40,992 bases of DNA from a virus (IMGVR_UViG_3300031985_000009:1-40992), one strand, 5' to 3'; numbered from the stretch's first letter, positions 29,620-38,871 are shown. Notes: a model not told the origin generated them from the letters alone. Program-made: numbers and translations.

Positions 29620-31008
29620 ATGCCGACCATCACGTTTGATCGCTTTGACTCCGGCCTTGACCTGCGCAAGGGCGCATCGGTGTCGGATGCGAACCGCCTG
29701 CGGGTGCTGGACAACTGCTATGTGACGACCGGGCGCACGATCCGCAAACGCCCGGGGCTCGTGCATGTCACCACGCTGGAGCCCGGCACGGTAGGTTTGC
29801 GCGCCGCCGGCGGGCGGCTCAACACGTTCTACGCGACCGGCAGCATCACGCACGCCAACCAGGCCTTTCTGGCGAACAAGATAGTTCATCCGACGCAACC
29901 GACAATGGAACTCGCAGGGATCCATTTCGCCGACTCTTTCAACGGTTTTCTGTACGTTTCGGCCGAGTATTTCAACGGCGATGTGCGGCATCACTACCTG
30001 GACGGGGCCAACCCGACGCATGTCGCCGACGTGAATTGCCCGCACACGGCGGCGGTAGTGAAAAAGGCGAGCAAGATTTTTGCTGTCGGGAATGACGTGG
30101 TGCGATTCAGTCGAACCAACATGCCGCGCGATTGGACGACTGCGAACGATGCCGGCTTCCTAGGTGTCGGTGTGCAGCAGTCCGGCTCGGTGAACCCGAC
30201 CGCGCTGGGCGAGTATGGCGGGAATCTCGTGGTGTTTTTCACGGATTCCGCGCAGGTGTGGGAGGTGGACCCGAATCCGGCCTTGATGCGGTTTGTACAG
30301 CGCGTCGATGTTGGATGCCCGTACCCGTTTGGTGCGGCGAACATGGCAGGTGACGTGTTCTTTGCGTCCTATGACGGAGTGCGCTCCATCACGACGCAAA
30401 CGACGACCGGCAATCTGATTGACGTGGATGTCGGCTCGCCCATCGATCCGGCGCTTAAGCCGCTCATGACGCCGGCCGCGAAAGTGCGATCGTTCTATTT
30501 CCGTGGCGGCGGCCAATTCTGGACGATGATCGGCCAGACAGCCTATGTGTACTCGTTCTCGCGCACATCGAAGATCGCCGCCTGGTCTCGCTATGCATTC
30601 CCGTTTCCAATTGCCGACGTGACGGAACAGAACGGCGATCTGTTTTTCCGCAGCGGGAATTCGGTCTACCGGTTCGACGAAGCCGCCATGGACGATGCCG
30701 GGGTCCCCATCCCGGTTGCGATCGAGTTCCCGTTCCTGGATTTCCAATCGCCCGGCCTGCTCAAGCAGATCATGGGCCTGGACGCGGTCATTCTCGGCGC
30801 CGCCGGGATCGCGCACCGCTTCGACGCGCGCGACCCCAGCATGGTCACGCCTGAGGTTGAGATCGCTGGCGACACCAGGCCCGGCGCAATGACGCCCGTC
30901 GAGATTTGTGCCGTGGGGATAGCGCCCGTGCTTGCACATCGCGCAGCGGAGACCTTCGAGTTGCATGCGTTGACCTATCATTTTGCGGCCATGGGGAGCA
31001 TGTCGTGA
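29620..31008 (+). CDS. Tail tube/nozzle protein (T7 gp12-like, DNA stabilisation)
   Basis: A 462-residue protein. Features are FDRFDSGLDLRKGASVSDAN (start of many podovirus nozzle or packaged-DNA stabilising proteins), RIKRPGLVHV-type RKRPGLV, and beta-propeller-like strands throughout (FAVGNDVVRFSRTNMPRDW, VVFFTDSAQVWEVD). It would form the short tail tube beneath the adaptor. It is followed by a GNAT-like gene, as gp13 follows gp12 in T7. No strong ribosome site at the ATG 29620. Confidence 0.78.
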   Translation: MPTITFDRFDSGLDLRKGASVSDANRLRVLDNCYVTTGRTIRKRPGLVHVTTLEPGTVGLRAAGGRLNTFYATGSITHANQAFLANKIVHPTQPTMELAGIHFADSFNGFLYVSAEYFNGDVRHHYLDGANPTHVADVNCPHTAAVVKKASKIFAVGNDVVRFSRTNMPRDWTTANDAGFLGVGVQQSGSVNPTALGEYGGNLVVFFTDSAQVWEVDPNPALMRFVQRVDVGCPYPFGAANMAGDVFFASYDGVRSITTQTTTGNLIDVDVGSPIDPALKPLMTPAAKVRSFYFRGGGQFWTMIGQTAYVYSFSRTSKIAAWSRYAFPFPIADVTEQNGDLFFRSGNSVYRFDEAAMDDAGVPIPVAIEFPFLDFQSPGLLKQIMGLDAVILGAAGIAHRFDARDPSMVTPEVEIAGDTRPGAMTPVEICAVGIAPVLAHRAAETFELHALTYHFAAMGSMS

Positions 31009-31469
31009 TTGCGACACTGGACTGGCCGAGCGCACTGCACATCGCGACGCACATGCGCGCGTCGGACCGCGCCGAGGTCATGGCCACGCGCTGGAACGAC
31101 TCGTCACACGACTTCGCGGCCGAGTGCATGCACCTGTCCGGGCCGAAATTGGCGGCGATGTTGCCGGATGGGGAACCAGTGGCGATGGGCGGGGTAGCGC
31201 CCAATCATCCGGGCGTTGGACAGGCATGGATGGTCGGCACGGACCGGATTGGCGAGATGGGCATCCAGATCGCGCACACGTGTCGCCGAGCCGTCCGGGC
31301 GTTGTTCGCCGATGGCGGACTGCATCGGATACAGGCGCACTCCATCGCCTCGCATGACTGGGCGCATCGCTGGCTGCGGAGCATCGGCTTCAGCGAGGAG
31401 GCTCGCTTGCCGGCTTATGGCAAGGGTGGCGAGGATTTTTTGGTGTTCGGGATTACGAAAGGGGTTTGA
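31005..31469 (+). CDS. GNAT-like acetyltransferase (T7 gp13-like)
   Basis: A 154-residue protein from GTG 31005, overlapping the nozzle gene by GTGA. Fold features of GNAT/DUF2833 proteins are HIATHMRASDRAEVMA, a middle strand EPVAMGGVAPNHPG, the acceptor segment HTCRRAVRALFADGGLHRIQ and the end WLRSIGFSEEARLPAYGKGG. In T7 the relative is gp13, needed for internal virion assembly. No target is known here. Confidence 0.75.
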   Translation: MIATLDWPSALHIATHMRASDRAEVMATRWNDSSHDFAAECMHLSGPKLAAMLPDGEPVAMGGVAPNHPGVGQAWMVGTDRIGEMGIQIAHTCRRAVRALFADGGLHRIQAHSIASHDWAHRWLRSIGFSEEARLPAYGKGGEDFLVFGITKGV

Positions 31470-31470
31470 T

Positions 31471-32136
31471 ATGTGCAGGAGTCGTAGTCGTGGCGGTGAC
31501 GGCGGGGCAGCGCAGCGCGAGGCAGAAAGGCAGGCGCGGATTGCTGCGGCAACAGCGGCGATCAACAATATCTTCGGCGCCGGAAGCGGGGCCGAGAGCG
31601 ACCAGGCACGGCAGGCGAGAGACCGGATGTACGCGACGGTCGGCGGCGATACGCGCAATTTTTTCGCGAACCAGCTGGAGGAAGACCGGGCCGCGGCACG
31701 GCGCGATCTGGACTTCTACAAGGCGCGGCACGGTCTGGTTGGAAGCTCGCAGGGCATCGATCTGAACACCGAGTTCCAGCGACGCTATGACCGCGGCCTG
31801 CTGGATATTGCCAACCGCGCCGATGCCGCGTCGAGCGGCATGCGCACCTCCGACGAGCGGACGCGGCTGAACCTGATCAACAACATCGTCGCCGGCATGG
31901 ACCAGGGCACGGCCATGTCCTCCGCGCTCACTCAGTTGCAGAACAACGCAGAAAACGCGCGCCAACAGGCGATGCAGGGACGCATCGCGAACGTGTTCGC
32001 CGATCTGCTCGGCGGTTTTACCACAGCCCGGCACAATGCCGGCATGCAGGCGGCGCTGCAACAGCAGCAGCGCGACAATCTCGGCAACGCCTTTGCCGAT
32101 ACCGGCAAGACGTACGGCGGCACGATCACGCGCTGA
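31471..32136 (+). CDS. Internal virion protein candidate
   Basis: A 221-residue Ala/Arg-rich helical protein starting MCRSRSRGGDGGAAQREAER, with FFANQLEEDRAAARRDLDFY and AMQGRIANVFADLLGGFTTA. Similar proteins follow the gp13-like gene in podoviruses and are ejected into the cell. The weak ribosome site GGGGTTTGAT supports the ATG. Confidence 0.62.
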   Translation: MCRSRSRGGDGGAAQREAERQARIAAATAAINNIFGAGSGAESDQARQARDRMYATVGGDTRNFFANQLEEDRAAARRDLDFYKARHGLVGSSQGIDLNTEFQRRYDRGLLDIANRADAASSGMRTSDERTRLNLINNIVAGMDQGTAMSSALTQLQNNAENARQQAMQGRIANVFADLLGGFTTARHNAGMQAALQQQQRDNLGNAFADTGKTYGGTITR

Positions 32137-32148
32137 AGGAGAACGACG

Positions 32149-32868
32149 ATGTGCTCCCCACAATTGGCTGCCTACGCGGCGGTGTCACTGATCGGTGCAC
32201 GAATGCAGGCTGACGCGCAGGAAGAGGCGGCGGACCGCCAGCAACGGGCGATCAACGACGCCCTGGAGCAGCAGGACCGTTACACCCGGCAAGCGGAGGC
32301 CCAGGCCATGGCGAACGCCAACGAGTACGGCATGGACACCCGTCTGGCGCGCCTCAATGAAGCGCGAACCTCTGCTGGCCGCTCGCTGGCGCAACATCTG
32401 ACCCAGGCGCGCGAGGCCGCGCCGACCATCGAACGGGCAGCGGGCCGCATGAGCCAGGACTACATGGCCGACAGCGCTGAACGCGCAGCGGACCAGTTCG
32501 CGAAGTCGCTGGAAATGGCAACGCTCATGGGCAACATGCAAGGCGCCGGCAACATGCTGACGAACGAGAGCCTGGCCAATGCCGATCATGCCGCGCAGTT
32601 GGCACAGATCAGCCGCAACGCACGCGGCGCATACGGTGCCGCGCAACCCGGCATCAATGCTGCCGGCCGGATGAACAGCGGGCAGATGGCGCTGGGCGCC
32701 GGCCTGCAAACCATCGGCATGAGCGGGCTTGGGGAAGGGCTGCAAAGCGGCCTGGGCAAGGGCATGGACAGCCTCACCGGCAATCTTGGCACGGCGATAC
32801 GCTACAACACGATACCGTTCCGTGAGCAGACGCGGATGCTTGCTCGGCAGGACAGCGGTCTTTTCTGA
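32149..32868 (+). CDS. Internal virion protein candidate (gp14-like)
   Basis: A 239-residue protein with a helical Ala/Gln body (QEEAADRQQRAINDALEQQD, SGQMALGAGLQTIGMSGLGE). The N-terminus MCSPQLAAYAAVSLIG is hydrophobic, as in T7 gp14, which inserts into the outer membrane during ejection. Ribosome site GAAGGAGAACGACG. Confidence 0.65.
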   Translation: MCSPQLAAYAAVSLIGARMQADAQEEAADRQQRAINDALEQQDRYTRQAEAQAMANANEYGMDTRLARLNEARTSAGRSLAQHLTQAREAAPTIERAAGRMSQDYMADSAERAADQFAKSLEMATLMGNMQGAGNMLTNESLANADHAAQLAQISRNARGAYGAAQPGINAAGRMNSGQMALGAGLQTIGMSGLGEGLQSGLGKGMDSLTGNLGTAIRYNTIPFREQTRMLARQDSGLF

Positions 32869-32878
32869 GGAGACCTGG

Positions 32879-34630
32879 ATGCGAGACTATTTCGACGGCG
32901 CGGCCTTTGGCGCACAGATTGGCCGGCAACTGATGCAGGGGATGGGCGCGTTCGAGGAAGGCAAGACCAAAATGGGCCAGATGCTGGCGCAGCAGGACGC
33001 CGCGCGCGCCAAGGCCCGCCAGCATGACGAGCAGGCGGCGCAATTGCGCCAGGCCGGGAAGTACCGCACGCCGGAGTTCGGCAACCAGATTGCCGCCGCA
33101 CTGTCCGGCCTGGTGGGCGACCAGCCGGCGCAGATGGAACAATTCCAGCGCACGGGCAACTGGGGCACACGGGAGTTCGTGCCAAGCGCGTTCGACGCGC
33201 AGGACCTGGGCAGCATGGCGGGGCAGAACAAGGTTGTGGAAGACACCCCGGCCTGGGCCACGCCGGAGAAGATCGGCGCCTACCAACAGGCGCTCGGCGC
33301 GCACTATTTGAATCTGGCCGGCACCGGCGACAGCAACGCCCGCAACATTGCCGACGCCTATGACAGCCTGCGCACGCGGGCAGGGGCGGACCGTGCCATC
33401 ACGGAACCCGGTTTCGCCCCGCGCTTCGCCATGGCCCAGGCGGCGGCGGCCGGCAAGCCGCTGTACGACAATGCTGGCGGCGATGCGGTGTTCAACCAGT
33501 TCACGGGCGGTGACATTATCAGCACCAAAGCCGAGGCGGAGGCTGTTGCGCCCCTTCTGAGTGACCTATTCGGTGGGCAACAGTATCAGGCGGAAGGCGA
33601 CGACGCCTCAGGCTGGCGGCTGATGCCTGTATCCGGCGCTGTGTACCTGGATGACCAGGGCAACCCCGTTGCGGAGCCGCGCAAGACATCCATCAATTCC
33701 GAGATGGCACGTGCACTCGGCATCGATGAACAACGGCTTGCCGTGCTCGCGCGTTTGGCCGAGACAAGCCCGAAACATGCGGCGCAGATCGCGCAGGGGC
33801 TGATCCGCCACGCACTGCGGCCGCCGCCAGCGGAGAGGCTGCCGGCTGGCTTGCAGGAATTTCGCGCCTACATGGCGATGCCGGCGCACGAACGAACCGC
33901 CTACAAGGCATGGAACGAGTCGCGCCGCCCGAGCAGCGCGGTCACGGTTGTAAACGATGCCATGAAAACCCACGCGAAGGGCTACGGCACGCTCGCGATC
34001 GAAGCTTTGCAGAGTGCCCAGACCGCGTTCGACCAAGCCGAGGACGTGGACATGATCGTGGATGGGCTGCGCGGCATGGGGGGTGGGCCTTTAGCAGAGT
34101 TTCAGGCATTTATCGGCAAGCTCATGCCGGCCACCAGCGATTGGGGAAAGATGGCGTCCATGTCCGAGCTTGCGCGTACCATCCAGGCAAAGCTGGCCCC
34201 CACGCTGCGCGTGGTCGGCAGTGGCGCCACGACAGACTTCGAGATGCGCTTGTTCATGTCGGCCATCCCGACGCTTGCCACTACTGAAAATGGCCGCGAA
34301 CTGATGGCCAAGTATATGCGCCGGGTAGCCGAACGCGCCCAAATACGCGCCGAGATCGTCAACGACATAGAGCAATCCGGCAGCCTGCCAACGCCCAAAC
34401 TGATCGCCGCCGAAATGCGCCGGCGCCTGCCGGGTCGGTTTTTCGATGCCCAGGACAGGGCATTCTTTGGGCTCAAAGATCGACCCGCGACTCAGTCAAT
34501 GTCGCCGGGAACGGCCGCTGCGCCAGCAGACCAAGCGCGGCCGCCATTACAGCGCGGCCAAGTGCGCGACGGGTATCGCTTCAAGGGCGGCGACCCCGCC
34601 GACCCGAAGAACTGGGAGAAATTGAAATGA
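32879..34630 (+). CDS. Internal virion protein (gp15-like)
   Basis: A 583-residue protein starting MRDYFDGAAFGAQIGRQLMQ behind TGAGGAGACC. It is helical and Gln/Ala-rich with coil (MLAQQDAARAKARQHDEQAA) and a globular part near 380-520 (AVTVVNDAMKTHAKGYGTLA, FEMRLFMSAIPTLATTENGR). It ends in a C-terminal tail GYRFKGGDPADPKNWEKL that resembles a phage capsid-targeting or cleaved tail. Position after gp14-like genes and size fit a DNA-ejection protein. Confidence 0.65.
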   Translation: MRDYFDGAAFGAQIGRQLMQGMGAFEEGKTKMGQMLAQQDAARAKARQHDEQAAQLRQAGKYRTPEFGNQIAAALSGLVGDQPAQMEQFQRTGNWGTREFVPSAFDAQDLGSMAGQNKVVEDTPAWATPEKIGAYQQALGAHYLNLAGTGDSNARNIADAYDSLRTRAGADRAITEPGFAPRFAMAQAAAAGKPLYDNAGGDAVFNQFTGGDIISTKAEAEAVAPLLSDLFGGQQYQAEGDDASGWRLMPVSGAVYLDDQGNPVAEPRKTSINSEMARALGIDEQRLAVLARLAETSPKHAAQIAQGLIRHALRPPPAERLPAGLQEFRAYMAMPAHERTAYKAWNESRRPSSAVTVVNDAMKTHAKGYGTLAIEALQSAQTAFDQAEDVDMIVDGLRGMGGGPLAEFQAFIGKLMPATSDWGKMASMSELARTIQAKLAPTLRVVGSGATTDFEMRLFMSAIPTLATTENGRELMAKYMRRVAERAQIRAEIVNDIEQSGSLPTPKLIAAEMRRRLPGRFFDAQDRAFFGLKDRPATQSMSPGTAAAPADQARPPLQRGQVRDGYRFKGGDPADPKNWEKLK

Positions 34631-36255
34631 GCGGCCCATGGGAAGCCTACCAACGCAAGGAAATCGAGCCAGAGCCTGGGCCGGGGCCATGGACGGCCTA
34701 CCAGCAAGGCATCGCCGGCCAGCTCCACGCCGCACAGGACGCCCAATCCATCGCGCAGATGTCGCACCCAATACCAGCAGGGCGCCCGAGTGATCTCTAT
34801 ACCAGGCAGGCCGACAAGCAGAGTTTCCTGCAAAACCTTGCCGCCGGTGCGGGCGGCGTCGCCTACGGGCTTGGATACCTGGGGCCAAAGACACTGGTCG
34901 GCAAGGCGCAGCCTGGCGAAGTGGCCGACTGGAAGGCCAGCATGTCGGGGCTTGGCAACACGGCTGGTGGCACGTTGGGGCAGGTGCTTGGCTATGCCGC
35001 GCCGGCAGCCATAGCCGCGCCCTTTGTCGGGGCTTCTGTCCCGCTGGCTGCGGCAGTAGGGGCGGGCGAAGGCTTGCTGGCGCCAGCCGAAAGCATGAAC
35101 GAGAGGCTGCTCAATACTGCACTCACCACCGGCGGCGCGGTGCTCGGGCAAGCCGGCGGCAATGCCCTGGGGCGCCGCGCAACTGAGCGACTGGCGAAAA
35201 AGAGCGAGGAAGTTGCACAAGATGCCCGCCTCAATGCGGTGCGTGACGAAACCATGCGACGCGGCCGCGCTGTTGGGTATGTGCTGCCTCCTTCGGCGGC
35301 CGGCAAGCCGTCCATGCTGGAAACATTGGGCGGCCAAATCAAGACCCAGCAGCAAAGCGCATGGCAGAACCAGAAAGTATCCAACGTCCTTGCACGTCGT
35401 GCCCTTGGCCTTGCTGATGATGCACCGCTCACCGCCGACACCATGCGCCATGTGCGCGATGTCGCCGGCAAGGAATATGCCAGGCTGCGGAAGATGGGGC
35501 GCTTGCGCGTGCAGGACGCTTCGCTACCTGGCGTCAAAATGGATCACAGCCTTGGCATGCGTCACACTTACCTAGATGCCGACCAAGCACTGGAAAGCAT
35601 CAAGCAACTTCGCCACGACGGCCACGATCTGCTCAACGCCTCGCGCCTGACTGGAGACCCGGCGCAGCGCGCCGAGGCAGTCAAGATGCTGGGGCAGGCT
35701 TCCGCCCTGGAGGATGTGTTCGAGCAGAACCTGAAGGCCCATGGCAGTCTTGACCAGCTCAATGCCTTCCGTGGGGCGCGTCAGCAGATCGCCAAATCCT
35801 ACACCATCGAGGATGCCATCCACAGCGGCAGCGGCGACGTGGAGGCCCGCCTGATCGGCCGGGCCTATGATGAGGGCGAGAAGCGCATGGGGCCGCGCCT
35901 TACCGGCGACCTGGAAACCATTGGTCGCTTCGCCAACACGTTCCCGCAACAGTCGGCGTGGCGAAGCTTCAAGCCATTGCCGAACTCGGCGCTGGATGCC
36001 GGCACCGCGACCATCGTCGCCGCTGCGGCAGCACATCCTTCCGCGCTGGCCCTGGCTGCCGTGCCTTACACACGCAACCCTGTGCGGAATTTCCTCCTGC
36101 GCGAGGCGAAGCAAAACGCGCTAATGAACCAGACGTATCGTCCTGGGTTGTTGACCCGCGTCATGCCGCCCGCGCTCAATTCTCCGCTGGCGAAGGCGCT
36201 TGCGCAGGGCGCGGGAATATACGGGTATGGGGTGGAGCCGCATCATGAGCAATGA
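34627..36255 (+). CDS. Internal virion protein (gp16-like, ejection)
   Basis: A 542-residue protein overlapping the previous gene by ATGA. The N-terminus GPWEAYQRKEIEPEPGPGPW repeats G-P-W-x-A-Y-Q (again at residues 19-25). A glycine/alanine-rich hydrophobic stretch (LGQVLGYAAPAAIAAPFVGA, then VPLAAAVGAGEGLLAP) may interact with the membrane during ejection. The rest is helical (IGRAYDEGEKRMGPRLTGDL). No lytic transglycosylase motif is seen, so it is shorter than T7 gp16. Confidence 0.62.
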   Translation: MSGPWEAYQRKEIEPEPGPGPWTAYQQGIAGQLHAAQDAQSIAQMSHPIPAGRPSDLYTRQADKQSFLQNLAAGAGGVAYGLGYLGPKTLVGKAQPGEVADWKASMSGLGNTAGGTLGQVLGYAAPAAIAAPFVGASVPLAAAVGAGEGLLAPAESMNERLLNTALTTGGAVLGQAGGNALGRRATERLAKKSEEVAQDARLNAVRDETMRRGRAVGYVLPPSAAGKPSMLETLGGQIKTQQQSAWQNQKVSNVLARRALGLADDAPLTADTMRHVRDVAGKEYARLRKMGRLRVQDASLPGVKMDHSLGMRHTYLDADQALESIKQLRHDGHDLLNASRLTGDPAQRAEAVKMLGQASALEDVFEQNLKAHGSLDQLNAFRGARQQIAKSYTIEDAIHSGSGDVEARLIGRAYDEGEKRMGPRLTGDLETIGRFANTFPQQSAWRSFKPLPNSALDAGTATIVAAAAAHPSALALAAVPYTRNPVRNFLLREAKQNALMNQTYRPGLLTRVMPPALNSPLAKALAQGAGIYGYGVEPHHEQ

Positions 36256-36369
36256 TTTCACACGCCCGGCCGGTGCCAGCAACATCACGCGGTCAGCCAG
36301 CCAAGCGGCAACCGCCCATAGCAGTACAGCCAGAAACGGTGCGATCAATAAGCCGAGAAGCTTTTCCAT
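36121..36369 (-). CDS. Small membrane protein on the opposite strand
   Basis: An 82-codon minus-strand frame. Its first 45 residues look like a real small membrane protein: MEKLLGLLIAPFLAVLLWAV, a charged AWLADRVMLL and PAGRVKSLL. The rest is the mirror of the gp16-like gene's 3' end (135 bases overlap) and is Arg-rich. It may be a decayed or shorter gene whose stop was lost. A plus-strand 45-codon frame occupies the same place and is less convincing. Confidence 0.4.
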   Translation of the reverse strand: MEKLLGLLIAPFLAVLLWAVAAWLADRVMLLAPAGRVKSLLMMRLHPIPVYSRALRKRLRQRRIERGRHDAGQQPRTIRLVH

Positions 36370-36399
36370 CCATCCACTATAGACCATTCGGAGAGCGCG

Positions 36400-36708
36400 A
36401 TGAAACTTGCCCAAAACCTGCCACTGCACCAGGAACTTGTCCCTGGCTCCCCAGGCCTTGGCCACATTCGCCGCGCCATGACGCCGCAGGATATGACCGA
36501 TGGCGGCATCGCCGAGCGCATCCACTCCGCTGTGCAGCAGGGCATGATCTCGCCCGAAGCCGCCGGCTACCTGCTCGATGACATGCTCGGCGATGGCGGT
36601 CAGACAAAGCTGGCCCGCCAACTTCGCCGCATGAGCATGCCGAAGGCTATGCCGGCGGTCTCGGATACCATTCCATATGGCTGGAACCTGCCTATGGGGA
36701 GTGAGTGA
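36400..36708 (+). CDS. Hypothetical protein before the tail fibre
   Basis: A 102-residue protein starting MKLAQNLPLHQELVPGSPGL after CGGAGAGCGCG. A helical middle (TDGGIAERIHSAVQQGMISP, EAAGYLLDDMLG) and a Gly/Pro-containing end; the stop shares a base with the fibre ATG. No family recognised. It may be a fibre-linked structural protein. Confidence 0.6.
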   Translation: MKLAQNLPLHQELVPGSPGLGHIRRAMTPQDMTDGGIAERIHSAVQQGMISPEAAGYLLDDMLGDGGQTKLARQLRRMSMPKAMPAVSDTIPYGWNLPMGSE

Positions 36709-38369
36709 TGCCGCAGCCGACCCCATACACCCCGACGACGGACTTCTCGCAGCAGGAAGCCAATAACGCCTCGGGCCGCAGCACGGTCAACACGACAGCG
36801 CTCGATGCGGAGTTTGCCAACATCGAACATACCGTGGATGGCGTTTGCGCCAATCTGGCGCTGCTTCAGCGCGACGACGGGCGGCTGAAAGACCTCGCTT
36901 GCGAGTTGCACACGCTTTCGCCGGAAGTGCTGAATCTGATGGGCGGGTTCAACCTGCGCGGGTTGTGGGCGCCAGCAACGGCCTATGCGGTTAATGACAT
37001 TGCTTCAAGCGGCCCCTATACTTATGTTTGCACGTCTGCGCATACATCGGGCGGGTCGTTCAACGCTCAGTTCTGGATACAGTTCGGCTTCACGTCTGGC
37101 GCGGATGCAGCGCAAGCTGCGGCAGCGGCGCAGGTGAGCGCGACGAATGCGGCGGCGAGTGCGACATCTGCCAGCGAATCGGCAACGACCGCGACCACGC
37201 AAGCGACGAATGCGGCGGCGAGTGCGACATCTGCCAGCGGATCGGCAACGACCGCGTCAACGCAGGCGGGCAATGCCTCCACCAGCGCGACGAACGCCGC
37301 CAATAGCGCAAGTGCGGCGGCAGCAAGCGCGGCGAACCTGCCCAATGCGACAACGGCTGGCAGCGAGCGCTTTCTGCGCACGAACACCGCCGGCAATGCC
37401 TGGGAATACCAGACTGTATCGCAGGCAAGAGCCGCACTTGGCCTTGTAATCGGCACGGACGTGCAAGCCTTCGCGGCCTCGGCCACTCAAGCCGAAATGG
37501 AAGCAGGCACCGAAACGGCCATCCGTGCCATGACCCCGCAGCGGGTGGCGCAGGCAATTGCGGCGCGGGCGCTCATCGGCAGCACCACGGCGCATACCGG
37601 GGCTTATACCGTAGTAGCTACTGACCGGGGCAGGTTGATCGACGCAACGAGCGGGACATGGACGCTTACCCTGACGGCAGCGGCGACACTCGGCGCGGGA
37701 TTTGCTTTCGCGGTGCGCAACAGCGGGGCAGGCACGATCACCATCGACCCGAACGCCTCGGAACTGATTGACGGAGCGTCAACGCTGGCGCTGACGGCGG
37801 GGCAGTCGTGCTTGCTCGTCTGCAATGGCACCGCGTGGCGGACGGTGGGGTTGGCAGCCGCACCACCCAGTAACGGTCGTCTCCTCCGCATTACTCGGTA
37901 CACCACAGCGGGCAGTGGCACCTGGACACGCCCAGGAGATACGGTTTCTGTGCTGATCCGGGCAATTGGCGGCGGCGGCGGCGGCGGCGGCGTCGCCGGC
38001 GGCGGCAGCGGCGGCTATGGTGAATCATTTATCGCTTCGGCGGCGGCGTCGTATGCTTATGTAGTTGGAAGCGGCGGGGCTGTTGGCGCTAATGGCGGTA
38101 ACACGACCATTGCTGGTATTACAGCCGGCGGCGGCGGCGGCGCCGCCGGCGGCGGTGCGGGCGGCGGCACCACTGGTGCACAGTTAAACATTAGAGGTGG
38201 CGGCGGCAGCGAAAACAGCGGCGGCGGCGCGGGCGTATTTGGCGGCGGCGGCAGCGGCAGCACCAGCGGTGCGGGCGGCGCGGGCGTATTTGGCGGCGGC
38301 GGCGGCGCCGGCGGCGCCGGCGGCGGTGCGGGCGGCGCAGGTTATATCGAAATCTGGGAGTTCGCATAA
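36708..38369 (+). CDS. Tail fibre protein with Ala/Ser/Thr repeats and glycine-rich tip
   Basis: A 553-residue protein. The N-terminal 110 residues include TDFSQQEANNASGRSTVNTT and a carbohydrate-binding-like GLWAPATAYAVNDIA motif (tail attachment). Residues 125-230 are Ala/Ser/Thr repeats (ATSASESATTATTQATNAAA) forming a triple-stranded shaft. A strand-rich domain around 300-400 follows (GAYTVVATDRGRLIDATSGT, then TWTLTLTAAA). The last 130 residues are glycine-rich (GGGGGAAGGGAGGGTTG) and end GYIEIWEFA, the tip seen in receptor-binding fibres. It is followed by a DUF4376 gene. ATG 36708 overlaps the preceding TGA. Confidence 0.85.
   Translation: MPQPTPYTPTTDFSQQEANNASGRSTVNTTALDAEFANIEHTVDGVCANLALLQRDDGRLKDLACELHTLSPEVLNLMGGFNLRGLWAPATAYAVNDIASSGPYTYVCTSAHTSGGSFNAQFWIQFGFTSGADAAQAAAAAQVSATNAAASATSASESATTATTQATNAAASATSASGSATTASTQAGNASTSATNAANSASAAAASAANLPNATTAGSERFLRTNTAGNAWEYQTVSQARAALGLVIGTDVQAFAASATQAEMEAGTETAIRAMTPQRVAQAIAARALIGSTTAHTGAYTVVATDRGRLIDATSGTWTLTLTAAATLGAGFAFAVRNSGAGTITIDPNASELIDGASTLALTAGQSCLLVCNGTAWRTVGLAAAPPSNGRLLRITRYTTAGSGTWTRPGDTVSVLIRAIGGGGGGGGVAGGGSGGYGESFIASAAASYAYVVGSGGAVGANGGNTTIAGITAGGGGGAAGGGAGGGTTGAQLNIRGGGGSENSGGGAGVFGGGGSGSTSGAGGAGVFGGGGGAGGAGGGAGGAGYIEIWEFA
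37141..37256 (+). repeat. 63-bp tandem repeat in the fibre shaft
   Basis: Positions 37141-37203 and 37204-37256 repeat with a 63-base period and nearly identical sequence (one difference, A to G, in the compared part), encoding a 21-residue shaft unit. Such in-frame repeats can expand or contract and alter shaft length. Confidence 0.75.
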
Positions 38370-38833
38370 TGAGAGCAGCGAGAATCGAAAACGGCCTTGT
38401 GGTCGATCTGTGGGAAGTGCCGTCGCTGGTCTGCTACGGCAGCCTGTATGTGCTGGCGGCCGCACCTGACGACGTGCAGATGGGTGCGAGTTACGCGGAC
38501 GGTGTCTTCACGAATCCGCCTCCACCCCCAAAAACCCGCGAACAACGCATCGCCGAAATCAACGCGCAACGTGACGCGGCTTTCGCTGCTGGCTTAACTT
38601 TCAACGACCAGCTTTACCACACCGACGCGTTGTTTCAATCGCAATTGCAAGCGTTTGTGCTTGCGTGGCAGGTCGGAGTTCTTGCGCCTACGGCTACTGT
38701 TGCCATTCGGCTCAAGGATAACGTGACAGTGCAGATGACGCGGGGCGAAGTAACGGCACTAGCCGCTGCGCTTATGCAGTTTGTGCAGGACACCTATGCG
38801 GCGAGTTGGGCGGCGAAGGACGCACTGACGTAG
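38369..38833 (+). CDS. Tail fibre assembly/chaperone protein, DUF4376 type
   Basis: A 154-residue protein, start overlapping the fibre stop by TAATG. The N-terminus (MRAARIENGLVVDLWEVPSL) and a DUF4376 C-terminal domain (TREQRIAEINAQRDAAFAAG, then FNDQLYHTDALFQSQLQAFV) match proteins that follow fibre genes and help attach or fold them. It is the last gene of the late operon. Confidence 0.78.
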   Translation: MRAARIENGLVVDLWEVPSLVCYGSLYVLAAAPDDVQMGASYADGVFTNPPPPPKTREQRIAEINAQRDAAFAAGLTFNDQLYHTDALFQSQLQAFVLAWQVGVLAPTATVAIRLKDNVTVQMTRGEVTALAAALMQFVQDTYAASWAAKDALT

Positions 38834-38847
38834 GAATCATCTCCCAC

Positions 38848-38866
38848 TGGCGCAGCAACTGCGCCA
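38848..38866 (+). other. Hairpin preceding the late terminator
   Basis: TGGCGCAG pairs with CTGCGCCA around CAA (38848-38866), six bases before the intrinsic terminator. It may strengthen termination or protect the mRNA 3' end. There is no U-run of its own. Confidence 0.6.
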
Positions 38867-38871
38867 TTTCC

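Noticed and set aside
36245-36382. 45-codon plus-strand frame after the gp16-like gene
   Set aside because: It has a fair ribosome site, but its sequence is the mirror of a convincing hydrophobic frame and has no features of its own.
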